The notes beneath the pieces are model-generated. The model did no database searches. It saw only the letters and a program-made list of their open reading frames with translations, and was not told where the DNA came from. A DNA stretch of 64,000 bases from assembly GCF_000974685.2 (NCBI RefSeq), contig NZ_AP018738.1, positions 2,170,001 through 2,234,000 of the forward strand, read 5' to 3'. Shown here piece by piece: positions 46,635 through 56,093 of the stretch. A program made the translations under genes and the position numbers. The stretch comes from Ferriphaselus amnicola. GTDB lineage: Bacteria; Pseudomonadota; Gammaproteobacteria; Burkholderiales; Gallionellaceae. Positions within the stretch are counted from its first letter, which is position 1, and each line of letters begins with the position of its first letter.

Positions 46635-47108
46635 CTACGCAGGCCAGCTCAGAACTGGCAGAGTGGCGATTACTTCGTCCATCGTAGGCATCGGTTTGGC
46701 ACCTGACTGCACCTCTTCCAGTAGGGTATAGGCCGCAGACCAGACCTCATCACGAGCATTCACAGCAGCTTGTCCTTCGGTTTTGAAGCGCGGCACCTTG
46801 CTGGTGGCATAGGTGCAGGCCGAGAGAATGCCATCGTAGCCACGCGTCTGCGCCCAAGCATCGAGATGCTGCTGGATGGCAGCCGACAGTGAGCCGATGA
46901 CCTGCTCAGCCGATGATTGGAATGGCATGAGTGTTTCCGTCGCCTCGTGCCAAATCTCTGAACCATCCTCCAACGTCTCCGTCCAGCCCTCCAGCCGCTT
47001 TTGTAGTTCACGGTAGTGCCCATTATTGGGATCAATGGGTACGTGGCGGTCGTATCCCTCATCAGTGGTCTCGATCAGGTGAGTGCCGGTTTCATTTAGC
47101 GTGATCAT
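46635..47108 (-). CDS. Putative tail fibre assembly/accessory protein
   Basis: 157 residues. The N-terminus (HLIETTDEGYDRHVPIDPNNGHYRELQKRLEGW) and position directly after the tail fibre suit a fibre chaperone or accessory protein. Its start overlaps the fibre stop by 1 base. The family assignment is tentative. Confidence 0.65.
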   Translation of the reverse strand: MITLNETGTHLIETTDEGYDRHVPIDPNNGHYRELQKRLEGWTETLEDGSEIWHEATETLMPFQSSAEQVIGSLSAAIQQHLDAWAQTRGYDGILSACTYATSKVPRFKTEGQAAVNARDEVWSAAYTLLEEVQSGAKPMPTMDEVIATLPVLSWPA

Positions 47109-48592
47109 TAAATTACCCTCGCATCAAGTGTGTAGCAAAGTGCAGCGGCTGGATTTGAGTAGGAGAAAGACCCCAGCGCGGTGATTGACGCTGTCGCTCC
47201 GACATGAGTCTGCCCTGCTGTGATTGTGGGCTGGCCACAGTTGGCCACCGTCCAGGCTCCAGCCTTCGTTACGGTTGGTAATGAATTCATCGGCACCATC
47301 AAGGGCTGATAAATTGAGTGATTGCTGCCCGCCGCGCCGTATCCTGCATACGCGAGCGGCGGGGCAGTAGCAATACCGTTCAGACTATCTACTACTTGGT
47401 AGTACCTCATGCAGCGGCGTAAGTTGTCGTCAATTCTCACAACCTCGAACTGCGTTGCCGCCTTACCAATTTCCAGCTGCACTCGTCCCACGGTGAAGCT
47501 GTCGTCTGCTCCGGCGACACCCACCGGTGCGAAGTTAATGCGCAGCCCCATCTGAGTGCAGTTCGCTGGAACGGTAAGTGCAAAGGATTTTGAATATCTA
47601 GTCACCGTCTGTCCGGGTGGCACAGAAAATACAACGGACTCACCAGTTAAACCTGTAAAACCGTTGGATGGTCGTGTTTGCGCACCTGTGCCATAGACCG
47701 CACTCACACTGATATTTGAGCCGGCTGATGAGAAGTTAGCCCCCGTAATTAAATCGAGGCTGACCGTAATCTGCTTGCCCTGAAACCCCTGAATCTCAGA
47801 TGTAGCGAAGGCGTAGTCCACATACATCTGATTGACCGATGCGTCCCCAGCGACTCGCTGACACTTAAGAGCATAGTTTGCGTCAGGGGTCAGGCCTGCT
47901 ACCCTGCTGATGGTCATCCCCGCGACATTACCTAAACGGCCACATGTCCAGCGATCAGCCGTATATCCATAGTCCCCGCTGGCATAGGTAGCCAAAAACG
48001 TCCAATTAACAAACGGCCCACCACCCTTTTGCCACGTGTCAAAATTCCCGTTGACCAGCAGATTTTTACCGCTAATGTTGGTGTTCGACACCCCAGATGG
48101 ATCGATCACATTGACACACGTCCATGCAGGAACTACGCCCGCCGCAGCCGTTGGTGCAAACCAGATTTCCTCACTCACGCCGGTGTCGTTCAACTTGCGC
48201 AAAAAACAAGGGCCAGCAATATCGCGGCCAAGCCATGCGCCTGTGGCCAGATTGATATTCGCGTTGTAGCTAAACCCAAACTCAATCCCACCGACCGTCG
48301 CGTCATTAACCACGTCCCCCCACTCGCGCACGATGCCACCGCCTGCCAAGGTCAACGAGCGGATCAACCCAGTCGCGCCCGCTTTTTTCGTGAATAGCGT
48401 ATTCAGCGCAGCCAGTAACTGAGTATTGGATGCTGAGGACAGCACAACACCTGCACTCTCGATCACCGCCGCGATTTCTTCTTGGATGCCATTCAGCCAT
48501 GTATCCGTGACCTCAGTCGGAGGGCGGCTAGTCGCGGCATCCTCCGTAACAAATCGGCGGTTCACATGCCCCGCACCATTAATTCTGTCCAT
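47108..48592 (-). CDS. Tail fibre protein
   Basis: About 494 residues from ATG 48592, which has GGAGGGG six bases upstream; a longer frame inside gp48 is not used. The N-terminus (MDRINGAGHVNRRFV...DTWLNGIQEEIAAVIESAG) is the conserved baseplate-attachment segment of phage fibres. The C-terminal half has beta-rich, carbohydrate-binding-like character. It should recognise the host surface. Confidence 0.85.
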   Translation of the reverse strand: MDRINGAGHVNRRFVTEDAATSRPPTEVTDTWLNGIQEEIAAVIESAGVVLSSASNTQLLAALNTLFTKKAGATGLIRSLTLAGGGIVREWGDVVNDATVGGIEFGFSYNANINLATGAWLGRDIAGPCFLRKLNDTGVSEEIWFAPTAAAGVVPAWTCVNVIDPSGVSNTNISGKNLLVNGNFDTWQKGGGPFVNWTFLATYASGDYGYTADRWTCGRLGNVAGMTISRVAGLTPDANYALKCQRVAGDASVNQMYVDYAFATSEIQGFQGKQITVSLDLITGANFSSAGSNISVSAVYGTGAQTRPSNGFTGLTGESVVFSVPPGQTVTRYSKSFALTVPANCTQMGLRINFAPVGVAGADDSFTVGRVQLEIGKAATQFEVVRIDDNLRRCMRYYQVVDSLNGIATAPPLAYAGYGAAGSNHSIYQPLMVPMNSLPTVTKAGAWTVANCGQPTITAGQTHVGATASITALGSFSYSNPAAALCYTLDARVI

Positions 48593-49241
48593 ATACCCCT
48601 CCATCTCCAGTAACATCTTCAAACCACAAAAACACATGAGCCCGCTTGAAAGCGGCAAGTGCATCCCACATCGGCTTTGGATCAACAACAGACTGGTAGT
48701 AGCGCACCCTCAATATGTGACGCGCACGCGCACCCCATGTCGCATCGCCAACATGCGATCCAACGCGGAGTGGCCCCATCAAATGATCGACGCTGTACAA
48801 CCCCACTGAGAAATTAGTATTTGGCCCGCTAGGACTCCAAAGGCGCTGCCCCGCACCGCTACCCACACAAAATGCAGCGCGCGTCACCACCTCAACAGGG
48901 AAAGACACACCGTGCGCCGCGGCACTCCAAATCCGCTCACCCACATGGCTGCCTACGCGAAATGCGCTGCGAGGAGATACATCGATCGCACCAGAGAGTG
49001 CTGCTGCGGCAACCCGGCGATACTCGCTGATATGCCAGCTGCCATGCTTCGGGCGGTGCACCTCAATAGCGGCATCTAGCACCTGCTGAGCAGCCTCACC
49101 CACGCGCGCAGGCTCCGCCCCCATACCTGTGAGCAGCGCATCGCCAACTCCACCGGCAGGCCAATCAAAAGCCGCGCCGGGCGGCAGCAGCGCACGCTGC
49201 GCATCGGCATAATCACTGGCGGTATAGGGCTGGATCTGCAC
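48579..49241 (-). CDS. Mu gp48-like tail protein (DUF2313)
   Basis: 220 residues. The DYADAQRALLPPGAAFDWP opening and the alpha-rich start are typical of Mu gp48/YmfQ proteins at the baseplate-fibre junction. It overlaps the fibre gene by 14 bases and follows gp47 by 2 bases. Confidence 0.85.
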   Translation of the reverse strand: MQIQPYTASDYADAQRALLPPGAAFDWPAGGVGDALLTGMGAEPARVGEAAQQVLDAAIEVHRPKHGSWHISEYRRVAAAALSGAIDVSPRSAFRVGSHVGERIWSAAAHGVSFPVEVVTRAAFCVGSGAGQRLWSPSGPNTNFSVGLYSVDHLMGPLRVGSHVGDATWGARARHILRVRYYQSVVDPKPMWDALAAFKRAHVFLWFEDVTGDGGVYGQN

Positions 49242-49243
49242 GG

Positions 49244-50296
49244 CTAGATCCAGATGATCGGCTGCAAGACCGGCACTTCATGCGCCGCCCAAACAATGGG
49301 AACGCTCTCATCAACCGTGTATTGATTCGTGGTGAGCGAGATCACCGTATCCACCTCCGCCCACAGCAATTGCACCACCTCAGTATCGGTGCCGCCCTTG
49401 CTCAGAAACAGATCGGTGAGCGCCGCGCTGATCGCCGCACGATTCGGTGCCGTATCGACAGCGGGGAGTAGATGAATAGTTAGCGTCACGGGACGCGCAG
49501 TCGGCGCGACCACACGCCAGTCCGCCGTCGCAGGCACTACGGGATCGAAATAGGCCGCCACTGCATTGAGCACGGCCTGAGTTGGCAGCCGGTTCGCCAG
49601 CCCATTGCAGACAGGCCGCACCACCACCGTACCGATGCCCAGGGTGTGTAGCTGCACCAGCGCCCCCGACACCGACGGGTGAGCACTCTTAGCCCAATGG
49701 CGATAATCCTTAGGCTTGCCTGAGCGCGCGCCCTCCGTCGTGACGGTGCGCCATTCATCGGCCACCCGCGCACGCCATGTATCAACCAGCTCATCGTCGG
49801 CCCCACCCGTGATACCCAGCGCCCCCACGGTAACGGCGCTATTGACCCCGGCAATGGGATCGACCAGCGACAATACTTGGCCTGCCGCCAGATTGCCTGC
49901 CGCACCCGATACCGCACAACGCAGCGATACGGACACACCGCCTGCGCCTAGCACCACTGCGGCCTGAACCGAATAATCCAACCCATTGGAGCCGCGCAGC
50001 AGCGTGCCAGCCAACACCTGAGCCCCGACATTTCCGGTAACGAGTGCGGCACCCGAGGCAGCCGTCGCCAACAGACGATCCACACCGTACAGCGCCGCCC
50101 AGTCGGAGAGGCGTTCCAGCTCACAGGTCAACGGAGAGCATTGCGCATCGATCCAGTCCAGATGCCCGTGCTCGCCATTTGCCACGCGCGCCCAGGTTGC
50201 GGCAAGCGACCTGCGCAGCACAGCAGGCAGCGCAGCGAGATCACTCTCGATGCGCGTTAATAAATCGGTAAACGAGGGACGGTTGTACGGGGTCAC
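49244..50296 (-). CDS. Mu gp47-like baseplate protein, J family
   Basis: 350 residues. LERLSDWAALYGVDRLLATAASGAALVTG and TGGADDELVDTWRARV are baseplate J/gp47 landmarks. It forms the baseplate wedge. The ATGA overlap with gp46 shows coupling. Confidence 0.9.
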   Translation of the reverse strand: MTPYNRPSFTDLLTRIESDLAALPAVLRRSLAATWARVANGEHGHLDWIDAQCSPLTCELERLSDWAALYGVDRLLATAASGAALVTGNVGAQVLAGTLLRGSNGLDYSVQAAVVLGAGGVSVSLRCAVSGAAGNLAAGQVLSLVDPIAGVNSAVTVGALGITGGADDELVDTWRARVADEWRTVTTEGARSGKPKDYRHWAKSAHPSVSGALVQLHTLGIGTVVVRPVCNGLANRLPTQAVLNAVAAYFDPVVPATADWRVVAPTARPVTLTIHLLPAVDTAPNRAAISAALTDLFLSKGGTDTEVVQLLWAEVDTVISLTTNQYTVDESVPIVWAAHEVPVLQPIIWI

Positions 50297-50691
50297 AACG
50301 GGACTTTCACAATGGCTTGGCGGCCATTGTGCAGTCCGGTGACTTGCAGAGTAACGCGGGAAACATTTCCCGCCGAATCGGGGAGGTCAATGACTTCAAC
50401 GCCGCTCATCCCATGCAGAGTCAGCGCGCTTTTAATCATGGCCAGCGTCTCGCGCCGAGCGGCGCTGCCCAGCGGCTGGCGACGCAGATGCCACAGGCCG
50501 CATCCGGCAGCGGGATCAGCCCACCATCCGCGCCGATCATAGCGATCATGGAAGCGGGCCAGGGGCGCTTCAGCATCTGAAAACAACACGGCATACACCA
50601 GCGTGGCCACAGCAGCATCCTCGTCGGCCAGCGCCGGATCATCGAATGCCAGATCGAACACTCCCGTGCCAGTTTGTACCAGTTTCAGCAT
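50293..50691 (-). CDS. Mu gp46-like baseplate protein
   Basis: 132 residues, position and length as Mu gp46. WWADPAAGCGLWHLRRQPLGSAARRETLAMIKSAL fits the gp46 family. A CGGGAAA-type palindrome lies within its coding sequence (50356-50373). Confidence 0.82.
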   Translation of the reverse strand: MLKLVQTGTGVFDLAFDDPALADEDAAVATLVYAVLFSDAEAPLARFHDRYDRRGWWADPAAGCGLWHLRRQPLGSAARRETLAMIKSALTLHGMSGVEVIDLPDSAGNVSRVTLQVTGLHNGRQAIVKVPL

Positions 50692-51200
50692 CAGTTGACC
50701 CCCATAGTATTGACTCCGGTTTCCGCATGGGTGTGCGAGCTGCCGACGTTCTTGCCGTTGTTCGATATAGCTCCCATGATGTCTGCACCACCCATCACGA
50801 TCAGCTTCCCGCCGATCTTTGCATCCTGTGTGGTCTCAAACAGCGGGGTATCTGCGATCACCTTGGCCGATGCCTTGGCCGTCACCACACCGCCGTGACC
50901 AATCTTAACGAAGTTCCCCTGATCATCATGCAGCGCCACTTCCCCCTCTTGCAGATCCATCTGGTAACGCTTATCGCCGATCACCAGCGCCACGCCATAG
51001 GATCGATCACCCGCTGGGAAAAACAGATAAGCCCGGCTACCAGGCTTGGGGCGGTAGCTGAAGCCGTAGGGCTCCACGCGGTGAATATTGTCCAGCGGCT
51101 CCCCATCGAGCACCCGCGCCTGAATCTTGTCGGCACCGATTAGGTTCACCACGCCCTGCGCGCAGAGCAGCTGTAAACGCCTCCATACGCTACCGATCAT
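50691..51200 (-). CDS. Mu gp45-like baseplate spike protein, V family
   Basis: 169 residues. An N-terminal OB-type domain leads to a beta-helix-like C-terminus ending in HTHAETG, the metal-binding tip pattern of phage spikes. It punctures the outer membrane during infection. It shares 1 base with gp46. Confidence 0.87.
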   Translation of the reverse strand: MIGSVWRRLQLLCAQGVVNLIGADKIQARVLDGEPLDNIHRVEPYGFSYRPKPGSRAYLFFPAGDRSYGVALVIGDKRYQMDLQEGEVALHDDQGNFVKIGHGGVVTAKASAKVIADTPLFETTQDAKIGGKLIVMGGADIMGAISNNGKNVGSSHTHAETGVNTMGVN

Positions 51201-51295
51201 CGACTCACCTCACATCGCTCAGAGGAGCCGTTCATGGTGTAGATGAGGTGAGTTGCGGCGATTCCCGCACCCATCGCTGCCGCGCACCGTGTCAT
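51197..51295 (-). CDS. Tiny coupled open frame between P and gp45
   Basis: 32 codons (MTRCAAAMGAGIAATHLIYT...). Its ATG overlaps the stop of P and its stop overlaps the ATG of gp45, each by ATGA. Such double coupling is unlikely by chance and suggests it is translated, if only to pass ribosomes on. An inverted repeat (CTCACCTCA / TGAGGTGAG) lies inside. No function is recognised. Confidence 0.45.
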   Translation of the reverse strand: MTRCAAAMGAGIAATHLIYTMNGSSERCEVSR

Positions 51296-52305
51296 CGCCG
51301 CGCCCCCGCACTCCGCTTGGTTTTCTTCGGCGGCTCGCCCGCAAACGCATTGCGGTGCATCACATGCAGCTCGGTAACGGAGCCGCCACGATCATCCTGC
51401 CCCAGCGTGCGATCGCCAATCAGGAACACGCCGTCGATGTCCTCATGAGGAATCACCACGCGCACTTGCGTGTTCACCGCCCAAAGGCCTGTCGCATGCC
51501 GCCACCCCTGCACCGTCAGCTTGATCGAATGCGCTCTGGCCAGCCTGCGGTTGCGCTCCAGTACTGCGCGCCGATCGCAACCGCCATGACTGTGGCCATG
51601 CCGATCAGCCACGATGTGCATCGGGCGAAAGAAGCTGATGCCATCATCCTTGACGGCCCCCTTGAGCGCCGCGCCGCTCTCATAATCGAAGCTCTTCACC
51701 ACGTATTCCGAGAACCGCATATCGTAGTCATCTACCAAACTGTAGCTCTTGATGTGCTCGCCATACACCAGCGTGGCCACCACCTCGCCTGCATCGGGTT
51801 CGGTCAAGATCAGCCCACCATCCGGCTGTGGGTAGAGCAGCAGATTGGCTGTGCGCGCCGCATTGATCAGCGCATTAGCTGGGGTCTCACACTGCATCGA
51901 GAAACTGGGCACTACGGCTGTCTTCGCGGCCACCTTCACTGGCACGTTGAACGTCTTACAAATGCGCTTCACAACCTCTTCGAGTTTCAGATTATTCAGC
52001 GTCTTCGAGTACTGGCAATCTACCAGCTCCCGCGCCAGCGACCGCGCGCTAAACTGGATGGTGTGATCGGTCGCACGCACGTCGCGCTCGATCTTGCCCG
52101 AACGGATCGTGCTGACCAGCTCACCATCAGCCAGCACTTCGACCACCGTATTGGCAGACAGCTTCAGCGCCTCGCCCGCACCGGGCAGCGTGATCCCCAA
52201 ATTGATCGAGGCGCACAGATCATCCACCGACTCGCGCACCGATACGTTCTGCCAGTAGCCATAGCGCTGGCCATCGAAGCGGATCTCAATGATGCCTTCA
52301 GCCAT
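51292..52305 (-). CDS. Mu P-like baseplate hub protein
   Basis: About 337 residues from ATG 52305, overlapping the N gene by 8 bases. The GpD/P-type hub fold is indicated by WQNVSVRESVDDLCASINLGI, RDVRATDHTIQFSARSLARELVDCQY and QGWRHATGLWAVNTQVRVVI. It joins tail tube, spike and wedges. Confidence 0.9.
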   Translation of the reverse strand: MAEGIIEIRFDGQRYGYWQNVSVRESVDDLCASINLGITLPGAGEALKLSANTVVEVLADGELVSTIRSGKIERDVRATDHTIQFSARSLARELVDCQYSKTLNNLKLEEVVKRICKTFNVPVKVAAKTAVVPSFSMQCETPANALINAARTANLLLYPQPDGGLILTEPDAGEVVATLVYGEHIKSYSLVDDYDMRFSEYVVKSFDYESGAALKGAVKDDGISFFRPMHIVADRHGHSHGGCDRRAVLERNRRLARAHSIKLTVQGWRHATGLWAVNTQVRVVIPHEDIDGVFLIGDRTLGQDDRGGSVTELHVMHRNAFAGEPPKKTKRSAGARR

Positions 52306-53575
52306 AGACCTTCCCCTGGACAAACAGCGGATGCCGCACCTTGTTCACCGCTAGAAAGATCTCCTCAGCCACCTCCATCCGATGCGCCAGCACCGTCGCT
52401 GGCAGTGGGTTGACCACCTCGCGCACCACGGCGGGCTCCAGCGACTGCGCCAGCAGCGCATCGCTCAGCCCCGCGCGCATATCCAGCGCGAGCTGGAACA
52501 CCGTGTCCGACATCGAGGGCAGCATCTGGTCGATCGCACCCACCACGCTGGCCAGCACCACATCGCGGTCGTTGGCCACCCGATAGTCCGCCAGCGCCAC
52601 TTGCGCCGCCGCACCCAACAGCAGCTGGCCACGCAGGCTGGCTTCGCGGATCAGATTGCGGCGCAGCGCCGGCGAGTCACCCGAGCCACCCGGCATCACC
52701 ACCGGCAGCGTGGCCATCGTCACCAAATGTGTGACTAGATTGGGCAGTGCCGTATCGGCGATTAGAGCCGAGGACGCAGTGGCTGCCGACCCAGTCGCCG
52801 CCACCGAAGCGTTGCTAATCCCAGCCAATTGAGCTGCGAAACTGCCCACCGAAGCCGCAGAAGGCGTGCTCATTACCTTACCCACGACAGGTGCCTTTTC
52901 GACCGCCCCCAGCACATTAGCCAAGGATCGCAGCGCTGCTGCATAGCTGGCAGGCGTGGCCAGCAACACCGCCAAATCAGTCTTGAGTCCATCAATCACA
53001 TTGCGCACCTGGCTCAATACCGTGAGGGGCAACTGTGCCAGCGAAATAATGGTGCGCAGCTTGTCTAGCTGCATCTGTACCGTGGCAATTAAACTGAGCA
53101 TTCCCAGATCAGGGATAGCGTCCAGATTGAAGTCGGCCATCACCCCAGTCAGATAGTTGGCACAACTGTAACTGGCCACATCTGCCATATCTGGCGTAGG
53201 CATGGCCGCGTCCTTACCGCCCGGCACAAAGTCCACGCTGATGGTGCAATAACCGCCCTTATCGTTGCTTTCGTGGATCGACCAATCGCGCGCACGCACC
53301 CACACCTGACCGCGCCACGGATGATCCAACCATGCCGCACCCGGCGTATTCAGCGCCACTAGAAAGGCATCACGGAACAGGTCGTAGTCAAATCCGATGA
53401 AGTAGGCATTCAGGCGAAACTCGCCCGATTTCGCGCCCATATCTTCAACCACCGGCTCCTCGCCGCCCGGGTAGTCATGCACCACCAAACGGCGACCGCC
53501 CTTGGTATCGTGGCTCTCTGTCAGGAACGGGTTATCCCTGAACCGGGCCGTCACCATCCGATCCGCCCAGCTCAT
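52298..53575 (-). CDS. Mu N-like DNA circularisation/tail protein
   Basis: About 425 residues from ATG 53575 (ATGA overlap with the tape measure gene). The N-terminal domain (DNPFLTESHDTKGGRRLVVHDYPG...VEDMGAKSGEFRLNAYFIG) is the conserved circularisation-protein domain. The rest is helical. It is a tail component delivered with the DNA. Confidence 0.9.
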   Translation of the reverse strand: MSWADRMVTARFRDNPFLTESHDTKGGRRLVVHDYPGGEEPVVEDMGAKSGEFRLNAYFIGFDYDLFRDAFLVALNTPGAAWLDHPWRGQVWVRARDWSIHESNDKGGYCTISVDFVPGGKDAAMPTPDMADVASYSCANYLTGVMADFNLDAIPDLGMLSLIATVQMQLDKLRTIISLAQLPLTVLSQVRNVIDGLKTDLAVLLATPASYAAALRSLANVLGAVEKAPVVGKVMSTPSAASVGSFAAQLAGISNASVAATGSAATASSALIADTALPNLVTHLVTMATLPVVMPGGSGDSPALRRNLIREASLRGQLLLGAAAQVALADYRVANDRDVVLASVVGAIDQMLPSMSDTVFQLALDMRAGLSDALLAQSLEPAVVREVVNPLPATVLAHRMEVAEEIFLAVNKVRHPLFVQGKVYG

Positions 53576-56007
53576 GGGATACCCCACATATTGCCGGTGT
53601 TCATCACACTCTTGACCGGGCCGCTAGACTGCATGGACTGGCTCTGCAACACTAGGCCGGGTGCGAGGCCGACCGTCATCTTGGCATTCACATCCACCGG
53701 CTTCTGTTCCGCTGGCTTGAGCAGATCCTTGATACCCTCAAAGGCCAGCCCCAGACCACCGCCTACCGCCGCACCGATCGGCCCGCCGAACAGCGCTCCG
53801 AACGAAGCTCCGGTCAGGGCTGACGATCCATACCGGCTAATGGCGGACTCCTCCCCGAATGCCTTGTCGAGAGCGTACCCACCCGCTAGGGCAGCAACAC
53901 CCACGCCACCCGCACGCGCTGTCTTGCCGATGGCAGGCATGTATTTCGATGCGGTGCGAGCGATGGCATTTTCCTTTCCACCCAGCGCCAGCGACGAAAG
54001 CCCGGCAGCAGTAGCCAAGGCAGCAAGCGCGCCAGTGGCCAACGTCGTTGCACCGATCAGCACCGGATGCTTATTGGCGATATCGGTGAACATGGCTGCT
54101 GTTCGACCAATGGCCGGTGTCAGCCCATCCATCGCACTCTTCTGAGCCGAATCCTTGGCCTGCTCCGCTGCTCGCACCTGGAATGATGCCGTCCCAGACA
54201 TCACCTCATAGTTCACATCGTTGACGCCGTATTCCTTACGATTGCGCGAGACAGCCGCATCGACATTGCCGACCACATCCTTGTTGCGCAGCCCCATCAG
54301 CGCGCCCACGGCCTGCATGTCCTGGAAGTACTTGCCGATCACGCCGCCCTCGGACAACGCCTTGATGGACTCCAGAATCTGCGCCTGCTCACCCTTGTCC
54401 TTAGTCTCATTAAGCTTGGCGATGGCGGCCTTCAGGCGCGGGTCTTTTTCGGCCTCACTGTCGATGATGCTCATCCAGGCGGTGACCGCATCATTCCCCT
54501 TTAGCCGCTGATTCATCATGTACGTGGTCAAGTCTCCACGTCCAGCCTTCTCGAAGTCCGTCGCAGTATCCTTGGAGGCGAGCTTGGCCAGCAGGTTGCG
54601 GACATTGTTCCCCGCCTCATCAGTCGTGCCAGCGGTCAGCACAGAAGCCTGATTCATCGCCAGCACTTTCTGCAACCCGTCCAGCCCCATCATGCCAGCC
54701 TTGCCGGCCAATGGCATCTGCTGGGAGAGCCAGCGCGCCATATCCTTGATCTCGAATCCACCCGCCTGACCGGCGGCAGTGATCATGTTGAGCGCCGTCT
54801 TCAGTTCACGATCATTGGACACCACCTTCTGACCGACCAACACACTGGCGAGGTTAGATATCTGTGTCGGGTCGGCACCGGCCCCGCTGGCCGTCCTCAT
54901 CACTGTCGGCAAGAACTCAACCGAACGCTGATACCCTAGGGTGTTCTTGGCGATCATCGCATCCAGCGCCTCAGCAGCCTGCTCGCGGGTTCCACCGCCA
55001 ATGCCGGGCTGAGTAGATCGATTGATGACCGCCTCCAGCTCCTTCATACCTACCTTGCGACCCGCTGCGTCCCGCTCAGCGTAGGCGGTATTCGCCATGC
55101 CAGCCAAGCGTTCATCAAATGACATCGCTGCCTTAGCCGGGGAAGACAGGGTATAGCCAGCCGCTGCCACACCCGCGCCCACGGCAACACCAGTGCGCAG
55201 TCGCGAGTTGATCCTCTCGAATCGCTCTGCCTCCTGCGTGACCTTCTTCTGCTCGGCAGTCAGCTTGCCCATCTCGTTGGTGAGACGAGTGATCTTCTCG
55301 CGGGTCTTGTCGGCTACGCGAGCAAGCGCATCTTGAGACATCGTGCCGGATGACTCTAGCCGCTTGTAAGCGGCCTCGACCTGCTGAATCTCACGCTGGA
55401 TGGCGCGCTCAGAACGAACGCCCAACACCTCTCTGGCACGGGATAGGCGCTCGTAACTGGCACGCTGTTGTGAGGTAGATGATTCCGTCTCGCTGGCAGA
55501 TTTCTTGGCCGCCGCAGCGCTGGCCTCGGTTATCTTTTTGGCGGTCTTTTCCGCCTGCAGCTCGATATTCTTAAGCCCAGCAGTCGCGCCATCTTTCAGA
55601 GTGATGCGAGGTTGTACCGACCCATCCGAAACTTTTGCAAGTTCTCCGGCCAATCGAGTTATCCGCGACCGTGCCAAATCGGAAGCACCGGACAACTCAC
55701 TGGTCGATAATTTTCCGGAAACCTCCAGTCGCCTATAGGCAGCCTCGGTCTGCTGAATCTCACGCTGGATGGCGCGCTCAGAACGAACGCCCAACACCTC
55801 TCTGGCACGGGATAGGCGCTCGTAACTGGCACGCTGTTGTGAGGTAGATGATTCCGTCTCGCTAGCGGATTTCTTGGCTGCCGCAGCGCTGGTCTCGGAA
55901 ACTTTTCGGGTGCTTCTTTCTGCCTGCTGCTCGATATTCTTCAGCCCGGCAGTCGTGCCATCTTTCAGCGTGATGTGTAACTCTGCGCGAACGGCTGGTT
56001 CAGACAT
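53572..56007 (-). CDS. Tail tape measure protein with internal duplication
   Basis: 811 residues. The first 250 residues contain two copies of a 123-residue unit (AELHITLKDG... and QPRITLKDG...), nearly identical in DNA at about 55376-55498 and 55745-55867. Coiled coils, a TP901-type core (about 290-620) and hydrophobic segments (about 655-760) follow. It sets tail length. GGAG lies before the ATG but inside a terminator-like hairpin (56013-56040). Confidence 0.9.
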   Translation of the reverse strand: MSEPAVRAELHITLKDGTTAGLKNIEQQAERSTRKVSETSAAAAKKSASETESSTSQQRASYERLSRAREVLGVRSERAIQREIQQTEAAYRRLEVSGKLSTSELSGASDLARSRITRLAGELAKVSDGSVQPRITLKDGATAGLKNIELQAEKTAKKITEASAAAAKKSASETESSTSQQRASYERLSRAREVLGVRSERAIQREIQQVEAAYKRLESSGTMSQDALARVADKTREKITRLTNEMGKLTAEQKKVTQEAERFERINSRLRTGVAVGAGVAAAGYTLSSPAKAAMSFDERLAGMANTAYAERDAAGRKVGMKELEAVINRSTQPGIGGGTREQAAEALDAMIAKNTLGYQRSVEFLPTVMRTASGAGADPTQISNLASVLVGQKVVSNDRELKTALNMITAAGQAGGFEIKDMARWLSQQMPLAGKAGMMGLDGLQKVLAMNQASVLTAGTTDEAGNNVRNLLAKLASKDTATDFEKAGRGDLTTYMMNQRLKGNDAVTAWMSIIDSEAEKDPRLKAAIAKLNETKDKGEQAQILESIKALSEGGVIGKYFQDMQAVGALMGLRNKDVVGNVDAAVSRNRKEYGVNDVNYEVMSGTASFQVRAAEQAKDSAQKSAMDGLTPAIGRTAAMFTDIANKHPVLIGATTLATGALAALATAAGLSSLALGGKENAIARTASKYMPAIGKTARAGGVGVAALAGGYALDKAFGEESAISRYGSSALTGASFGALFGGPIGAAVGGGLGLAFEGIKDLLKPAEQKPVDVNAKMTVGLAPGLVLQSQSMQSSGPVKSVMNTGNMWGIP

Positions 56008-56008
56008 G

Positions 56009-56040
56009 AAAAAAGCTCCAGTGGATTTACACCGGAGCTT
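56009..56040 (-). promoter_or_regulatory. Terminator-like hairpin covering the tape measure ribosome site
   Basis: On the message strand AAGCTCC (56034-56040) pairs with GGAGCTT (56013-56019), followed by six U and then C-AUG at 56007. The GGAG of the second arm is the ribosome site. It can act as an attenuator or hide the start. Confidence 0.55.
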
Positions 56041-56066
56041 ACGTGCGCGCGAGCGGCGCGGTCAGG

Positions 56067-56082
56067 CGGGAAATATTTCCCG
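56067..56082. repeat. CGGGAAA-TA-TTTCCCG palindrome
   Basis: Perfect 16-base palindrome between the chaperone and tape measure genes. Close copies are at 50356-50373 and 63198-63217. Confidence 0.6.
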
Positions 56083-56093
56083 AGGAAGAGTAG

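Noticed and set aside
52829-53068. Rightward frames within the prophage N and other late genes
   Set aside because: All are antisense shadows of well-supported leftward phage genes.
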